Shown here in pieces: positions 27,351 through 37,450 of a stretch of 64,000 nt of DNA. The notes beneath the pieces were generated by a model. That model worked only from the letters and a program-made list of their open reading frames with translations. It did not search any database and was not told the origin of the DNA. A program made the translations under genes and the position numbers. Source of the stretch: Psoroptes ovis (taxonomy: Eukaryota > Arthropoda > Arachnida > Sarcoptiformes > Psoroptidae); NCBI GenBank assembly GCA_002943765.1, contig PQWQ01000002.1:1550001-1614000 (forward strand). The letters are read 5' to 3'. Every line of letters begins with the position of its first letter. The stretch's first letter is position 1.

Positions 27351-27354
27351 AACC
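27343..27354 (-). other. Primer-binding site, initiator-Met-tRNA type
   Basis: GGTTATGGGCTC directly follows the 5' LTR. It is complementary to the anticodon-arm region of initiator Met tRNA rather than to a tRNA 3' end, as known for Drosophila copia, which primes from an internally cleaved tRNA. The ATG inside it (27348-27350) is the likely start codon of the polyprotein. Confidence 0.8.
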
Positions 27355-27622
27355 TGTAAATAATTTAAACTTGCGGAGCTGTTAGAAAGAAACAAACAAA
27401 ATTATTAATGCGCAGAAGCTGTGGGTATGCTTGCTGTAAACTGCGTTAACCACCCAGCTTAACATAACTTTTATTTATACAATTTGTAATTTGAAAATAT
27501 TACAGTTTTTAACAAATTTTTAAGAAATTAATTAGCATACAATTAATTAATATAATGCGGGGAACATTATGTCAAATTAAAGACAAAACAAAGTACAAAA
27601 TAATTCTATATAAATTCTAACA
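27355..27622 (-). repeat. 5' LTR of the copia element
   Basis: 268 bp, identical by eye to the 3' LTR. A TATAAATA box on the minus strand at 27472-27479 overlaps an AATAAA hexamer at 27470-27475, so the same dozen bases may serve as promoter in this LTR and as poly(A) signal in the other. Confidence 0.95.
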
Positions 27623-27627
27623 TAGGT
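27623..27627. repeat. Target-site duplication TAGGT, right copy
   Basis: TAGGT directly after the LTR end at 27622; it lies 8-12 bp from the stop codon of array member B. Confidence 0.95.
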
Positions 27628-27634
27628 TTTCATT

Positions 27635-28223
27635 TTAATATTTTTCTTCATATTTGTTTCCACCGGCACCACCACCAACACCAATACCAGCACCACCGGC
27701 ACCACCTGCACCGCCACCCAAATTTCCATCTTGGTTTCGTGCAATAAGTGTATTGATTTGTTCTTGTACTGGACGCACTTCTTGTGTAACTTGACGGAAT
27801 GGTGTAATGATTTCACGAACTTCTTGAATGATTGGTTTGCGAACATTTTGTATGAGAACATCTGGTTCATCGACGGCATTTTGGCGATAAACTTGACCAG
27901 CATGGCTGATATGTTTTTGAATTGGATTGATACGGGTTGAGTGTGAGTTGAATCGCAATGTTAATGGCAATACTTGTGAATTAATATCGACAACCGGTGT
28001 TTTGCCCACTTGACGTGAACCAGGAACAGCCATTACTTGAACACTATGTTTACTATGTACAGCAGCATCTACATTATGTGCATAATTGGCTTCTCCACCT
28101 CCATATGATGAAGCATAAGCTATGCCGGCAAAAAATAACACTGGAATCTGGTGTTCGAAGATAGCCAAATTAATTTTGAGTATAACAAAATTTTTTTTGG
28201 ATACTTACAATTGATTTTATCAT
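27635..28223 (-). CDS. Secreted glycine-rich protein, array member B, 175 aa
   Basis: Exons 28209-28223 (MIKSI) and 27635-28147. The joined leader MIKSI-IPVLFFAGIAYAS is a signal peptide. The conserved Cys-free core is complete, and the Gly/Ala tail ends KYEEKY, nearly the same at DNA level as member D, so B and D are the closest pair. The copia element begins 12 bp after the stop codon in the same orientation, so the natural 3' UTR has been moved 4.4 kb away; transcripts probably end in the element's LTR. A frame that starts at an ATG inside the intron and replaces the leader by MAIFEHQ exists, but the spliced leader is conserved in the paralogues. Confidence 0.85.
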
Positions 28224-29309
28224 TTTTTAAAAAAAATTTTTGATCAAATATTATACAGTTAAAACACTTCAAACGATTTTTTCACTTTTGATTTTTCAAA
28301 TAATGATTTCCAATCACAACCTAATCCACTATTTATACAGTCAACCGAAATGGAAAACACTTTTTCGAAAAAAAATATATATTTCTCAATTTTTTGACAA
28401 AAAAAAAAAATTGGATGAAAATTTGTGAGAAAATGGGATCTCAACTATGAATGCATTATATCATAATAGTGCCTAGAATAAGTATTTTAGTATTTGTGCT
28501 TAAAAAAGTGTATTATATTAATAAGTACAGCTATTACTTATTTTAAAATTAACTAATAACTAATAATAATAGTAATAATGATTATAATATTAAAATTATT
28601 TCCGTAATTATACTGTGAACAAATGACAAATAACCCGATAACAATGGAAAATGAGGTGATTGATTGTTCAATAGATAACAACCAAATAAACAATAGAATG
28701 ATTTTTTTATCTGAAATATTCTTTTGATAATTAATCGAGATTAATGTGAATTAAAATTAATAATTGTAACTATACAAATTTGTGTATGCGACAAATTCGA
28801 TCCATGTAACAATTTATCATTATTATTCGGTCATTGGTTTTTTTTACACTTCAAGCAATTATCATTTGATATGCAAATGTGATTTTTGAATTTACAATTG
28901 ACAATTATGCTGACAAATTGAAGATTAATTACTTTTGATTAATTCATAATTCATGGGTCAAATAAAGCATGTATAAATGACATTTCGTTGAATGATTATT
29001 ATCAAGGATATGAATAATAGAACAGGCATTGAATTATTTGCAATAGAAACCAATTTTCAATTGGAATGATTCTAACAATCACTATAAAACAAAATCATAA
29101 TTTTTGATGATAATAAAATCATCATCATTTATTTATCATCATTTCTATTGGAATTCGATCATCGAATTTTCCTTTAGAAAAAATTAATATCAATAAATTA
29201 AAATAACATTTGATATGTTTCTAATATGTATATCATAAATAAATAAATAGAATGAATTTATGAATTTAAAAATATGAATTCATCGTTCTTGAATTCACAA
29301 TATGGCATT
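28224..29309. other. Intergenic between array members B and C
   Basis: Member B promoter at the left, then AT-rich DNA with TAA/AAT stretches. Nothing else is supported. Confidence 0.6.
28331..28338 (-). promoter_or_regulatory. TATA box of array member B
   Basis: GTATAAAT on the minus strand, 108 bp upstream of the ATG. Confidence 0.6.
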
Positions 29310-29913
29310 TTAATATCCACCATATTTATCCAATCCACCAATACCGCCGGCACCACCTGCACCACCAGCAGCACCACCTGCACCGGCACCATAGCCAGCA
29401 TCTTGATTGCGTGCAATAAGCGTGTTGATTCTTTCTTGTACTGGTCGTACTTCTTGTGTAACTTGGCGGAATGGTGTAATGATTTCATGGACTTCTTGAA
29501 TGACTGGTTTTTTGATGTTTTGTATCAAAAGATCTGGTTCATCGACGGCATTTTGACGGTGAACTTGACCAGCATGGCTGATATGTTTTTGAATTGGATT
29601 GATGCGTGTTGAGTGTGAGTTGAATCGCAAAGTCAATGGCAATGGTTGTGAATTGATATCGACAACCGGTGTTTTACCCACTTGTCGTGAACCAGCAACC
29701 GGTAATGTTTGTACTGAATGTTTTGTGTGAATAGCAGCATCAACATTGCTGGCGTATTCGGCACCATGTGACACACCACCGCCATATGAAGTGGCCAAAG
29801 CAACACCGGCAAAAAGTAAAACTGGAGCCTATACATTTCAAATAAAAGTTCAAAATTTAATCGGATAATATCTAAGAAAAAAAAAACAATAGACTTACAA
29901 TGTATTTAATCAT
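29310..29913 (-). CDS. Secreted glycine-rich protein, array member C, 177 aa
   Basis: Exons 29899-29913 (MIKYI) and 29310-29828. The leader MIKYI-APVLLFAGVALA is a signal peptide. The core differs from its neighbours in LIQNIKKPVIQEVHEI, sharing LIQNIKKPV with member G. The tail is Gly/Ala-rich (GAGAGGAAGGAGGAGG) and ends LDKYGGY like member A. Function unknown; the same family reasoning applies as for member A. The TATA box lies 130 bp upstream. Confidence 0.85.
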
Positions 29914-31164
29914 ATTTGAAATAAGATATTGTTCGAAATCGATATTTCAATACAAAAATTCAATGTTTTCAATTTTTTCTTTTATTTGTGTTTGTTGTTG
30001 ATATGATTTGTTTGACATCACTTATCCGAGCAAATATCCTAGTATTTATACTTTACAGCCGACTTTCTTAAAAATTCAACTCAATAGCAAAATTGGTAGG
30101 AGAAAAAATTTTTCATATGAAAAAATTATCCAAAGAAATACTGTCAGAGCAGATACATTGAATACATGTAACCTGTGTACCTGTTTGTAACCTATGAAAA
30201 TTGATTTGTCATTTTTTTTTTGACAAGTTTAAATTCATCAATTTGATTGATTAAAATTTTTTATTTATTTTCCAATATTTGCGTAAACTCTTACAGACAC
30301 ACTAATACATTCATCATTTATTAAGTTCAATGACGTATATGTTGTCGTTGAACGGTACGGTATGAATGGTATGAAAATTGGATTGATATCTCGGGACATT
30401 TATATTTTGAAATTATTACAAATTAATGAATCAATTATCGTTATTTGAATTTAATTCATCATCAAGATGATGTTTACATTTCATTGAGTAATTTTGATTC
30501 TATCATTTTAGACAATTTTGCAATATTAAACCTTGTTTTCTCCAGCTAAATGCGAATTTCTAATGAATCTCCATAATTGACCAATTGCAAATGACATTAG
30601 CATTTGTGTATTATGAAAATTTTTAATATTCTTCAATTTATTCACATTTTACCGACATTTCACCAAAGATTTTCCTTCTCAAAATTAACCTAGAAATAGC
30701 ATGAAAGCAAGTTTGTAAATTTTGAGTTTTGAAAATTTATTTTTCAAAGTTCAAAACTGATTTAACAGATGTCGTATTGTGATTTTGTGGTTCAAATTTT
30801 ATGTGTGGAACAAAATCAAAGAGTGTTACTACATCTATGGTTCTTAAAGATTGTTGTATAAAATTTCATTTGTAATTTTTTTAAAACCTTCACCATTTGG
30901 CATTGAAATTTTCAAACTTTAGCATCTATTATTGACTCTATCGAATATCGAATAAATTATAAAGAATATTTGTATTTTTTCAAATCATTCTTTTATTGAA
31001 AAAAAAATTCAACTTAAGTATAATAATTAATGAAAGATGAATTTAATAAATAGATGGAAAAAAGAGTATTACAGAAGATTATTTGAGTCATATTTATTTT
31101 CAATATGAATCATATTTGGCAGCAGCACCAGCACAACTGCCAATTTTTTCCTATTGGTTTATTT
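29914..31164. other. Intergenic between array members C and D
   Basis: Member C promoter, then AT-rich DNA without a supported gene. Confidence 0.6.
30043..30050 (-). promoter_or_regulatory. TATA box of array member C
   Basis: TATAAATA on the minus strand, 130 bp upstream of the ATG. Confidence 0.6.
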
Positions 31165-31751
31165 TTAATATTTTTCTTCATATTTATTTCCACCGGCACC
31201 ACCACCAATACCAGCACCACCTGCACCGCCGCCCAAATTTCCATCTTGGTTGCGTGCAACAAGTGTATTGATTTGTTCTTGTACTGGACGTACTTCTTGT
31301 GTAACTTGACGGAATGGTGTAATAATTTCACGAACTTCTTGAATGACTGGTTTGCGAACATTTTGAATAAGAAGATCTGGTTCATCGACGGCATTTTGAC
31401 GGTGAACTTGACCAGAATGACCATTATGTTTTTGAATCGGTTTAATGCGGGTTGAATGTGAGTTGAATCGCAAAGTCAATGGCAATGGTTGTGAATTAAT
31501 ATCGACAATCGGTGCTTTACCCACTTGTCGTGAACCAGCAACGGCAAATGTTTGCACTGTATGTTTGGAATGAATAGCAGCATCAACATTGTGGGCATAA
31601 TTTGCACCATGTGAATCACCGCCGTATGCAGTAGCTAAAGCAACACCGGCAAAAAGTAAAACTGGAGCCTACACATTTTGGATGATGAATAAGAAAGTTT
31701 AAAATAAATTTCGACAGCAAAATAAAAAAAACTTACAATGTATTTCATCAT
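31165..31751 (-). CDS. Secreted glycine-rich protein, array member D, 172 aa
   Basis: Exons 31737-31751 (MMKYI) and 31165-31668. The leader continues APVLLFAGVALATAYGG. The core is complete with small changes (PIVDINS; IKPIQKHNGHSGQVHRQN). The tail ends NKYEEKY and its DNA is almost the same as in member B, pointing to a recent duplication or gene conversion between B and D. Function unknown. The TATA box lies 112 bp upstream. Confidence 0.85.
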
Positions 31752-32829
31752 ATTGATATCTAATGATATTGTTTTCAATGAAAAAAAATAATTCAAAGTT
31801 TTTACTTTTAGTGGATATGATTTGAAATGAGTTTTGATGAAAATATGATCAATTCGCAATCATATTTATATGAAATCTCCAGTTAGTATATCACAAATTC
31901 TCACAAATATTTGTAAATTTGTCTCAATTATTTCTCAATATTCTAAAATTTTATTGTTATCATTTAGTGATAATAATTTTAATTTCATTTCTATCTAAAC
32001 CCATTGTCAGAACAAAAACAATTGTTTGATAAATATTTTTTTTTTCAAAAATTTTCGGAGCATATATGATATACAAAATACCTGTGAAAAATTTCAAAAC
32101 AATTAAAATTCTTATTTTGTTTTGATCGCTAAATTATTATCACATTTATCATGCATTTTCATTTGAAATGCAATTAAATAATTTTTTCTTCAATCATTAA
32201 CTTTTTTAATGATTTGATACATATATTTTATTTTCTTAGATTTATAAGAGGTCAAATGACAACTGGAAATAATTAAAAAATAATTTGTAAAATGACATTT
32301 ATTGACCGATAATATATATGTTTTTTTTATTCAATTTCATCGATTTCAAACCATCCAATTGCTTAATTAATTGATATTTATTCTGATTGGAATAATTAAT
32401 GTCCCTTATGTGTCAAGAAACATGATTGCATCGTAAATTTGAAATTTTATATTTCTTAATTTTTAATTTTAATAAATTTTTATTCAATTTTTAGTCGCAG
32501 CTTCACAAAAGTTAATTGTTTCTCCTTTATTTGTTCGAGAATTATCAATCAATTAATAGACGATTAATTGATCTAAACATTTTGTAGTCAATTTGACCAT
32601 TAGTTTGTCCATTAAAAAAAACTTGAAAAATCAAAAATGAATTTATGTTTTTCAAAACTTTATTGATTCATTTGATCAATCGATTGATTGATACGATAAT
32701 CATGATAATTATATTATAAATTAATACAATAATAATAATAAAAATATAATAAATAATAATTCATAAATAACTAAATTCATTAATCAATGAATTGTGAAAA
32801 ATGGTAAAAAAACAATGTTTCAAAGTTTT
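31752..32829. other. Intergenic between array members D and E
   Basis: Member D promoter, then AT-rich DNA. No gene seen. Confidence 0.6.
31863..31870 (-). promoter_or_regulatory. TATA box of array member D
   Basis: TATAAATA on the minus strand, 112 bp upstream of the ATG. Confidence 0.6.
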
Positions 32830-33417
32830 TTAATAGTGAGCTGGTAGTGATTCATATTTGCCGCCAGCAAGACCGCCGATGCCAGCACCAGCACCACCTG
32901 CACCGCCGCCGATATTTCCATCTTGATTGCGTGCAATAAGTGTGTTGATTTGTTCTTGTACTGGACGTACTTCTTGTGTAACTTGACGGAATGGTGTAAT
33001 GATTTCATGGACTTCTTGAATGACTGGTTTGCGAACATTTTGAATGAGAACATCTGGTTCATCGACTGCATTTTGGCGATAAACTTGACCAGAATGGCTG
33101 ATATGTTTTTGAATCGGATTAATACGAGTTGAGTGTGAGTTGAATCGCAATGTTAATGGTAATGGTTGTGAATTGATATCGACAACCGGTGCTTTACCGA
33201 TTTGTCTTGAACCAGCAACCGGTAATGTTTGTACTGAATGTTTAGTATAAATTGCAGCATCAACATTGCCGCCATAATGGGCGCTGCCTACACCACCATA
33301 TGAAGTAGCGCAAGCAATACCGGCAAAAAGAAAAACTGGAGCCTGAAAATTTTAAACCATATTAAAACATGTTTGAAAAATTCGGGAAAAAATTAAGCTT
33401 ACAATGTATTTCATCAT
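32830..33417 (-). CDS. Secreted glycine-rich protein, array member E, 175 aa
   Basis: Exons 33403-33417 (MMKYI) and 32830-33342. The leader MMKYI-APVFLFAGIACATSYGG contains the only Cys noticed in the family, within the signal peptide. The core is complete. The tail is short and diverged (GGKYESLPAHY), unlike the KYGGY or KYEEKY ends of the other minus-strand members. The TATA box lies 115 bp upstream. Confidence 0.85.
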
Positions 33418-34598
33418 ATTGAGTATTGGTAATTGGTTTTTTATCAATTCAAAACTGATATTTACAATTTTTATTTTAATGAATTGTTTTGTTGATTTGT
33501 TTTCTGATTCAAATGATCATGACCACATCAGTATTTATACCTTAAAATTTTTTGTTTGTTTGTTCACTTTCACCAATAAACAAATAGTCATATTTCTCAC
33601 AACATTTAATTCTCAATAAAGGTAGAAAAAATCGATCAATCAATCAGATTAGATATTGAATAATTACACCTGTATCGGTATCACTTTTGACCTACTATGA
33701 AAAATTGTTTAAACCTCTAGCACTAATTTCGATAGCGATTTTGGCATTTTCTCTTTTTTTTCAATTTTGTGATTTACAATTAAATCAAAATATCAAATAT
33801 TGTTCCTTTCGCGTTTGTACCGTGGTATTTTCACGAAACCCTATCACAAATCCATTGATTTCCACAGAAACACATTGGAAATTTCTGATCACATTCCCAG
33901 TAATTAAGGTCAATGCCACATGGTAGATTAGTGTGTCTGCGTTAATATCTGCCCTTTAATTTGTCCTATCATAGATTTATATGATACTTTGTATGCATAT
34001 CTAACCATAACTTATTGAAAAAATATAAAATATTTGATATCCTAACATCTCATTGTCATTTCGTTTAATTTTAATTCAAGATGCTTTCGCCTAATTTTTG
34101 TCAAATTCTTAATTTCATTTCTTACTAAATTTTCGATTAACTTTTGAAAAAAATTCTCCATCTCGTATCATCCTTGAGAATTCAAAAAGAAAAATTTTGC
34201 ACTCAGAAATTCTCGTGTATTTTGATTCAAAATTTACATTACGAATTTTTCCATCAAAATTGACCTTAGATATATTATATTGATAAGTCTATTATTATTT
34301 CAAGATCTCACATACTTTTAGCACAGCAGCGTTTTTGAAATTAATCAATGTCATTTGGGCATAATTAAATAAATTCTCAAAGAAATATTCCCCAAATTGA
34401 ACAAATTCCAATTTCAAACAATTTTGTTTATTCACATTTCAATATTCATTCAATCAATATTGATAATTTAAAAAATTCAAATAATTATCATTTCATAATA
34501 CAGTAAAAAAAATAAATTAATGAAAATCAATGAATGAATGATATTGATGAATTAATGTTGATCAATTGATAAAAAAAAATTATTATTCGCGAGATTTT
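33418..34598. other. Intergenic between array members E and F
   Basis: Member E promoter, then AT-rich DNA. The frame at 33687-33926 has no ATG and is not supported. Confidence 0.6.
33532..33539 (-). promoter_or_regulatory. TATA box of array member E
   Basis: TATAAATA within GTATAAATAC on the minus strand, 115 bp upstream of the ATG. Confidence 0.6.
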
Positions 34599-35186
34599 TT
34601 AGTATCCGCCATATTTTTCAAGAAAACCGCCTGCACCACCAGCACCGCCGGCACCACCTGCACCGCCACCCAAATTTCCATCTTGGTTGCGTGCAATAAG
34701 TGTATTGATTTGTTCTTGTACTGGTCGCACTTCTTGTGTAACTTGACGGAATGGTGTAATGATTTCATGGACTTCTTGAATGACTGGTTTGCGAACATTT
34801 TGAATGAGAACATCTGGTTCATCGACAGTATTTTGTCGGTGAACTTGACCAGCATGGCTGATATGTTTTTGTACTGGATTGATACGAGTTGAGTGTGAGT
34901 TGAATCGCAAAGTCAATGGCAATGGTTGTGAATTGATATCGACAACCGGTGCTTTACCCACTTGCCGTGAACCAGCGACTGGAAAAGTTGATACTGAATG
35001 TTTAGAATGGATAGCAGCATCAACATTGTTCAATGTATAACCGCCAGATGAACCACCATATGATGCATAAGCAATGCCTACAAAAAGGAAAACTGGTGCC
35101 TTTTTGAAAAAACCAATGAAAATTTCATTCATTATGCCAAGATTTTAGACGAGATAGTTCACAATACTTACAAAAAATTTAATCAT
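34599..35186 (-). CDS. Secreted glycine-rich protein, array member F, 171 aa
   Basis: Exons 35172-35186 (MIKFF) and 34599-35099. The leader MIKFF-APVFLFVGIAYASYGG is a signal peptide. The core is complete, with QNTVDEPD in place of QNAVDEPD. The Gly/Ala tail ends EKYGGY. An unspliced frame beginning at an ATG in the intron (MNEIFIGFFKK) also reads into the gene, but the acceptor and the paralogous MIKxx exon favour splicing. The TATA box lies 122 bp upstream. Confidence 0.85.
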
Positions 35187-37359
35187 TTTGGATATTTTTT
35201 CGAGAAAAAAAAAATTCAAAGTTTTAAATATTGCAAGTTTTAAGACAATTTGTTTGTATGATTTGTTTTCACTTTTAATCTGATAATCTAAGTGAAAAGA
35301 TTTCATGTATTTATACCATTTAGAAAATCATATCATAGAAAAACAAATAATCATATGATTTCGGACATATTGGAAATCTTTGGCACATTTCAAAGAGAAC
35401 AATTGTATTTTCATTTCAAATAGCCCTCATGTGACAGCTATCTTAAATTGTTTATTTACAATTGTTTTGTTTGTTTTTAGAGATAAGACAAAACAAAACA
35501 AAACAAAAAACAAATAGATTAAATGATAATTAATGATAATTTCATAATTTTTTTGATACTTCGTATTTCATCATAGATAAGTTGGTATCGGTGTGAAATA
35601 TATGTAAATTTTAAATGTAAATGTTTGTAAATGTATTTTTCTTATGATTATCTTTTAAAATATAAATGTAACGGTATTTTAACACCAATTAATCCGATTT
35701 GGAAATCATATAATAATTTCAAATAAATCATTTATCACTTGGTTTTGTTAATTTGTTTTGTTTCATTTTCACAATCAAAAATAATATTCTTCATCACATT
35801 GGTTTTATTTTTTTTTTATTATTATTTGTTTTCAAATTGTCATAAATGTTAAATTTCATTTTTTTTTGTGTAAATGTTATGAACCAAATTAATTTTAATC
35901 GGTAATAATGACAATTGTTAATGAATATAATTGCACAAGTATCATTGTCTCTTTCGTTTTTAGATATCCACAAAGTAATAAGTGTTCCAAAATCATTTTA
36001 CCATGAAATGTTTTATCATTTGATATCGATTGTAAAAATTACGCAATAGAATTGAAAACAAATGGCTATCTGTTAACATTATTAGCATTAAATTTCAATT
36101 TGATTTATCGGTTTCTATTGTTATCCATTGTCCATCTATTAAAATAATTTGAAATATTATCAATTTTTTTTGTAATATTATCCATGTGATTTTAAATGGG
36201 ATGTTATCAATCATAATATTTCATACAAACACTTTATAAAATCAAAATCAAAAATTGAAATATTATAAAAAATAAAAAAGTTGTTTTTTCTCCAACAAAC
36301 AACAGCATATGAAATTCATTAGATATGTTAATTACGAATATATTATATATGACACACATATAGTTACATTTTGACCCAAATATACACATATCTAACCATT
36401 TTTTTTTGTTTATTGATTGATTCGGTTTTTACTTAATTACAAACATTTGTATTAAAAAGTAATAATAATTATAATATTCACATATTTACAAATGTATTAA
36501 AATAATAAATGCATTTAAATTCATTTATCCATGTTTGATTTTTTGTATTGTAAAATAATCTTCATTATATTACTCCATTGTTAATATTAGATATTATTTC
36601 GGATAATTTTTTTAAAACATACTAAAATTATTATTATTATTATTATTATATAACGAAGATAATAGCAGGGTTTTAGTAACATGCCCATGTGACATGCAAA
36701 TAATACAAATACGGAACTGATTTATTTGAATCTTTTGTTTTGATTTTGATTTAATAATGAGTAATGTGTTTAAAAAACACTTATATTCATTCATTCAAAT
36801 ATATTTTAAATGTCAAAAGAAAAATGAAAATTAACAACTAGAAATTCAATTGTCAACAATTGTAAATACAAATGAAAAATTAGTCACCAATTTTTCTGTA
36901 GCTTCAAATTAAAGTCAAGTCAAACATACAATCCTCAAAATTCACAACAAGCTCATTCATACGTACACGCGTTAATTATTCATTAGTCGATTCACGAGTG
37001 ATCGATAATTGTAATTGATGCATTTACCGAAATACCAATATATATGGAAAAAATATGAACGCAAATAATAATGATGTAAAACCAATAGACCAAAGAAATT
37101 TTTTTTAATCAATCTTACTATTTTTCATGATGTTGAACATGTCACTAAATGTTTGATGTTGAACATATCATTGTTATTTGTCATATTGTATTAGTGTGTT
37201 ATATTTTATTTATTAAGATTTTGTCTTTGAGGAAAATTGTAAATAATAATAACATGATAGCAAGCATCATCTGTATCATTTACAAGTTTACAAGATATGA
37301 TGAGAAATATTTTGTTTCAAACCCTTTTTTAAAAAATGTTCCTTTTAAGAAATGAACAG
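35187..37359. other. Intergenic between divergent array members F and G
   Basis: Two kb of AT-rich DNA between the head-to-head genes F (minus) and G (plus). Promoters lie at both ends. AAAAC repeats occur near 35488-35510. Nothing else is supported. Confidence 0.6.
35308..35315 (-). promoter_or_regulatory. TATA box of array member F
   Basis: TATAAATA within GTATAAATAC on the minus strand, 122 bp upstream of the ATG. Confidence 0.6.
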
Positions 37360-37367
37360 TATATAAA
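37360..37367 (+). promoter_or_regulatory. TATA box of array member G
   Basis: TATATAAA, 84 bp upstream of the nine-nucleotide first coding exon. Confidence 0.6.
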
Positions 37368-37450
37368 CATAGAACATTTGTCAAATCATTTCATTGTTTG
37401 TTTTGAAACCTGAAAATTCATTTAGTAAATAATAAAATCTTAGTTCAAAT

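Larger units (their letters stand above)
23192..27622 (-). mobile_element. Complete Ty1/copia LTR retrotransposon, 4431 bp
   Basis: Two 268-bp LTRs that look identical base for base, a 5-bp target-site duplication TAGGT, a primer-binding site, a polypurine tract and one uninterrupted gag-pol frame. Gene order is gag, protease, integrase, RT, RNase H, which defines the copia superfamily. The element runs on the minus strand, so its 5' LTR is at 27355-27622. Its base composition is clearly less AT-rich than the surrounding DNA. LTR identity and an open frame imply a very recent insertion that may still be mobile. Confidence 0.97.

Noticed and set aside
23454..27395. Polyprotein start at the first open codon, 15 codons into the 5' LTR
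   Set aside because: The first codon there is not ATG and would lie in the LTR; the first ATG in frame is at 27348-27350.
33687..33926. 79-codon plus-strand frame between array members E and F
   Set aside because: No ATG, no homology, and it lies in the upstream flank of gene E on the other strand.
27731..34892. Long open frames on the plus strand opposite several array genes, all reading CNKCIDLFLYW...WCNDF...
   Set aside because: They are exact antisense shadows of the conserved core. Their likeness to each other follows from conservation of the sense strand, and they lack leaders, splice sites and promoters.
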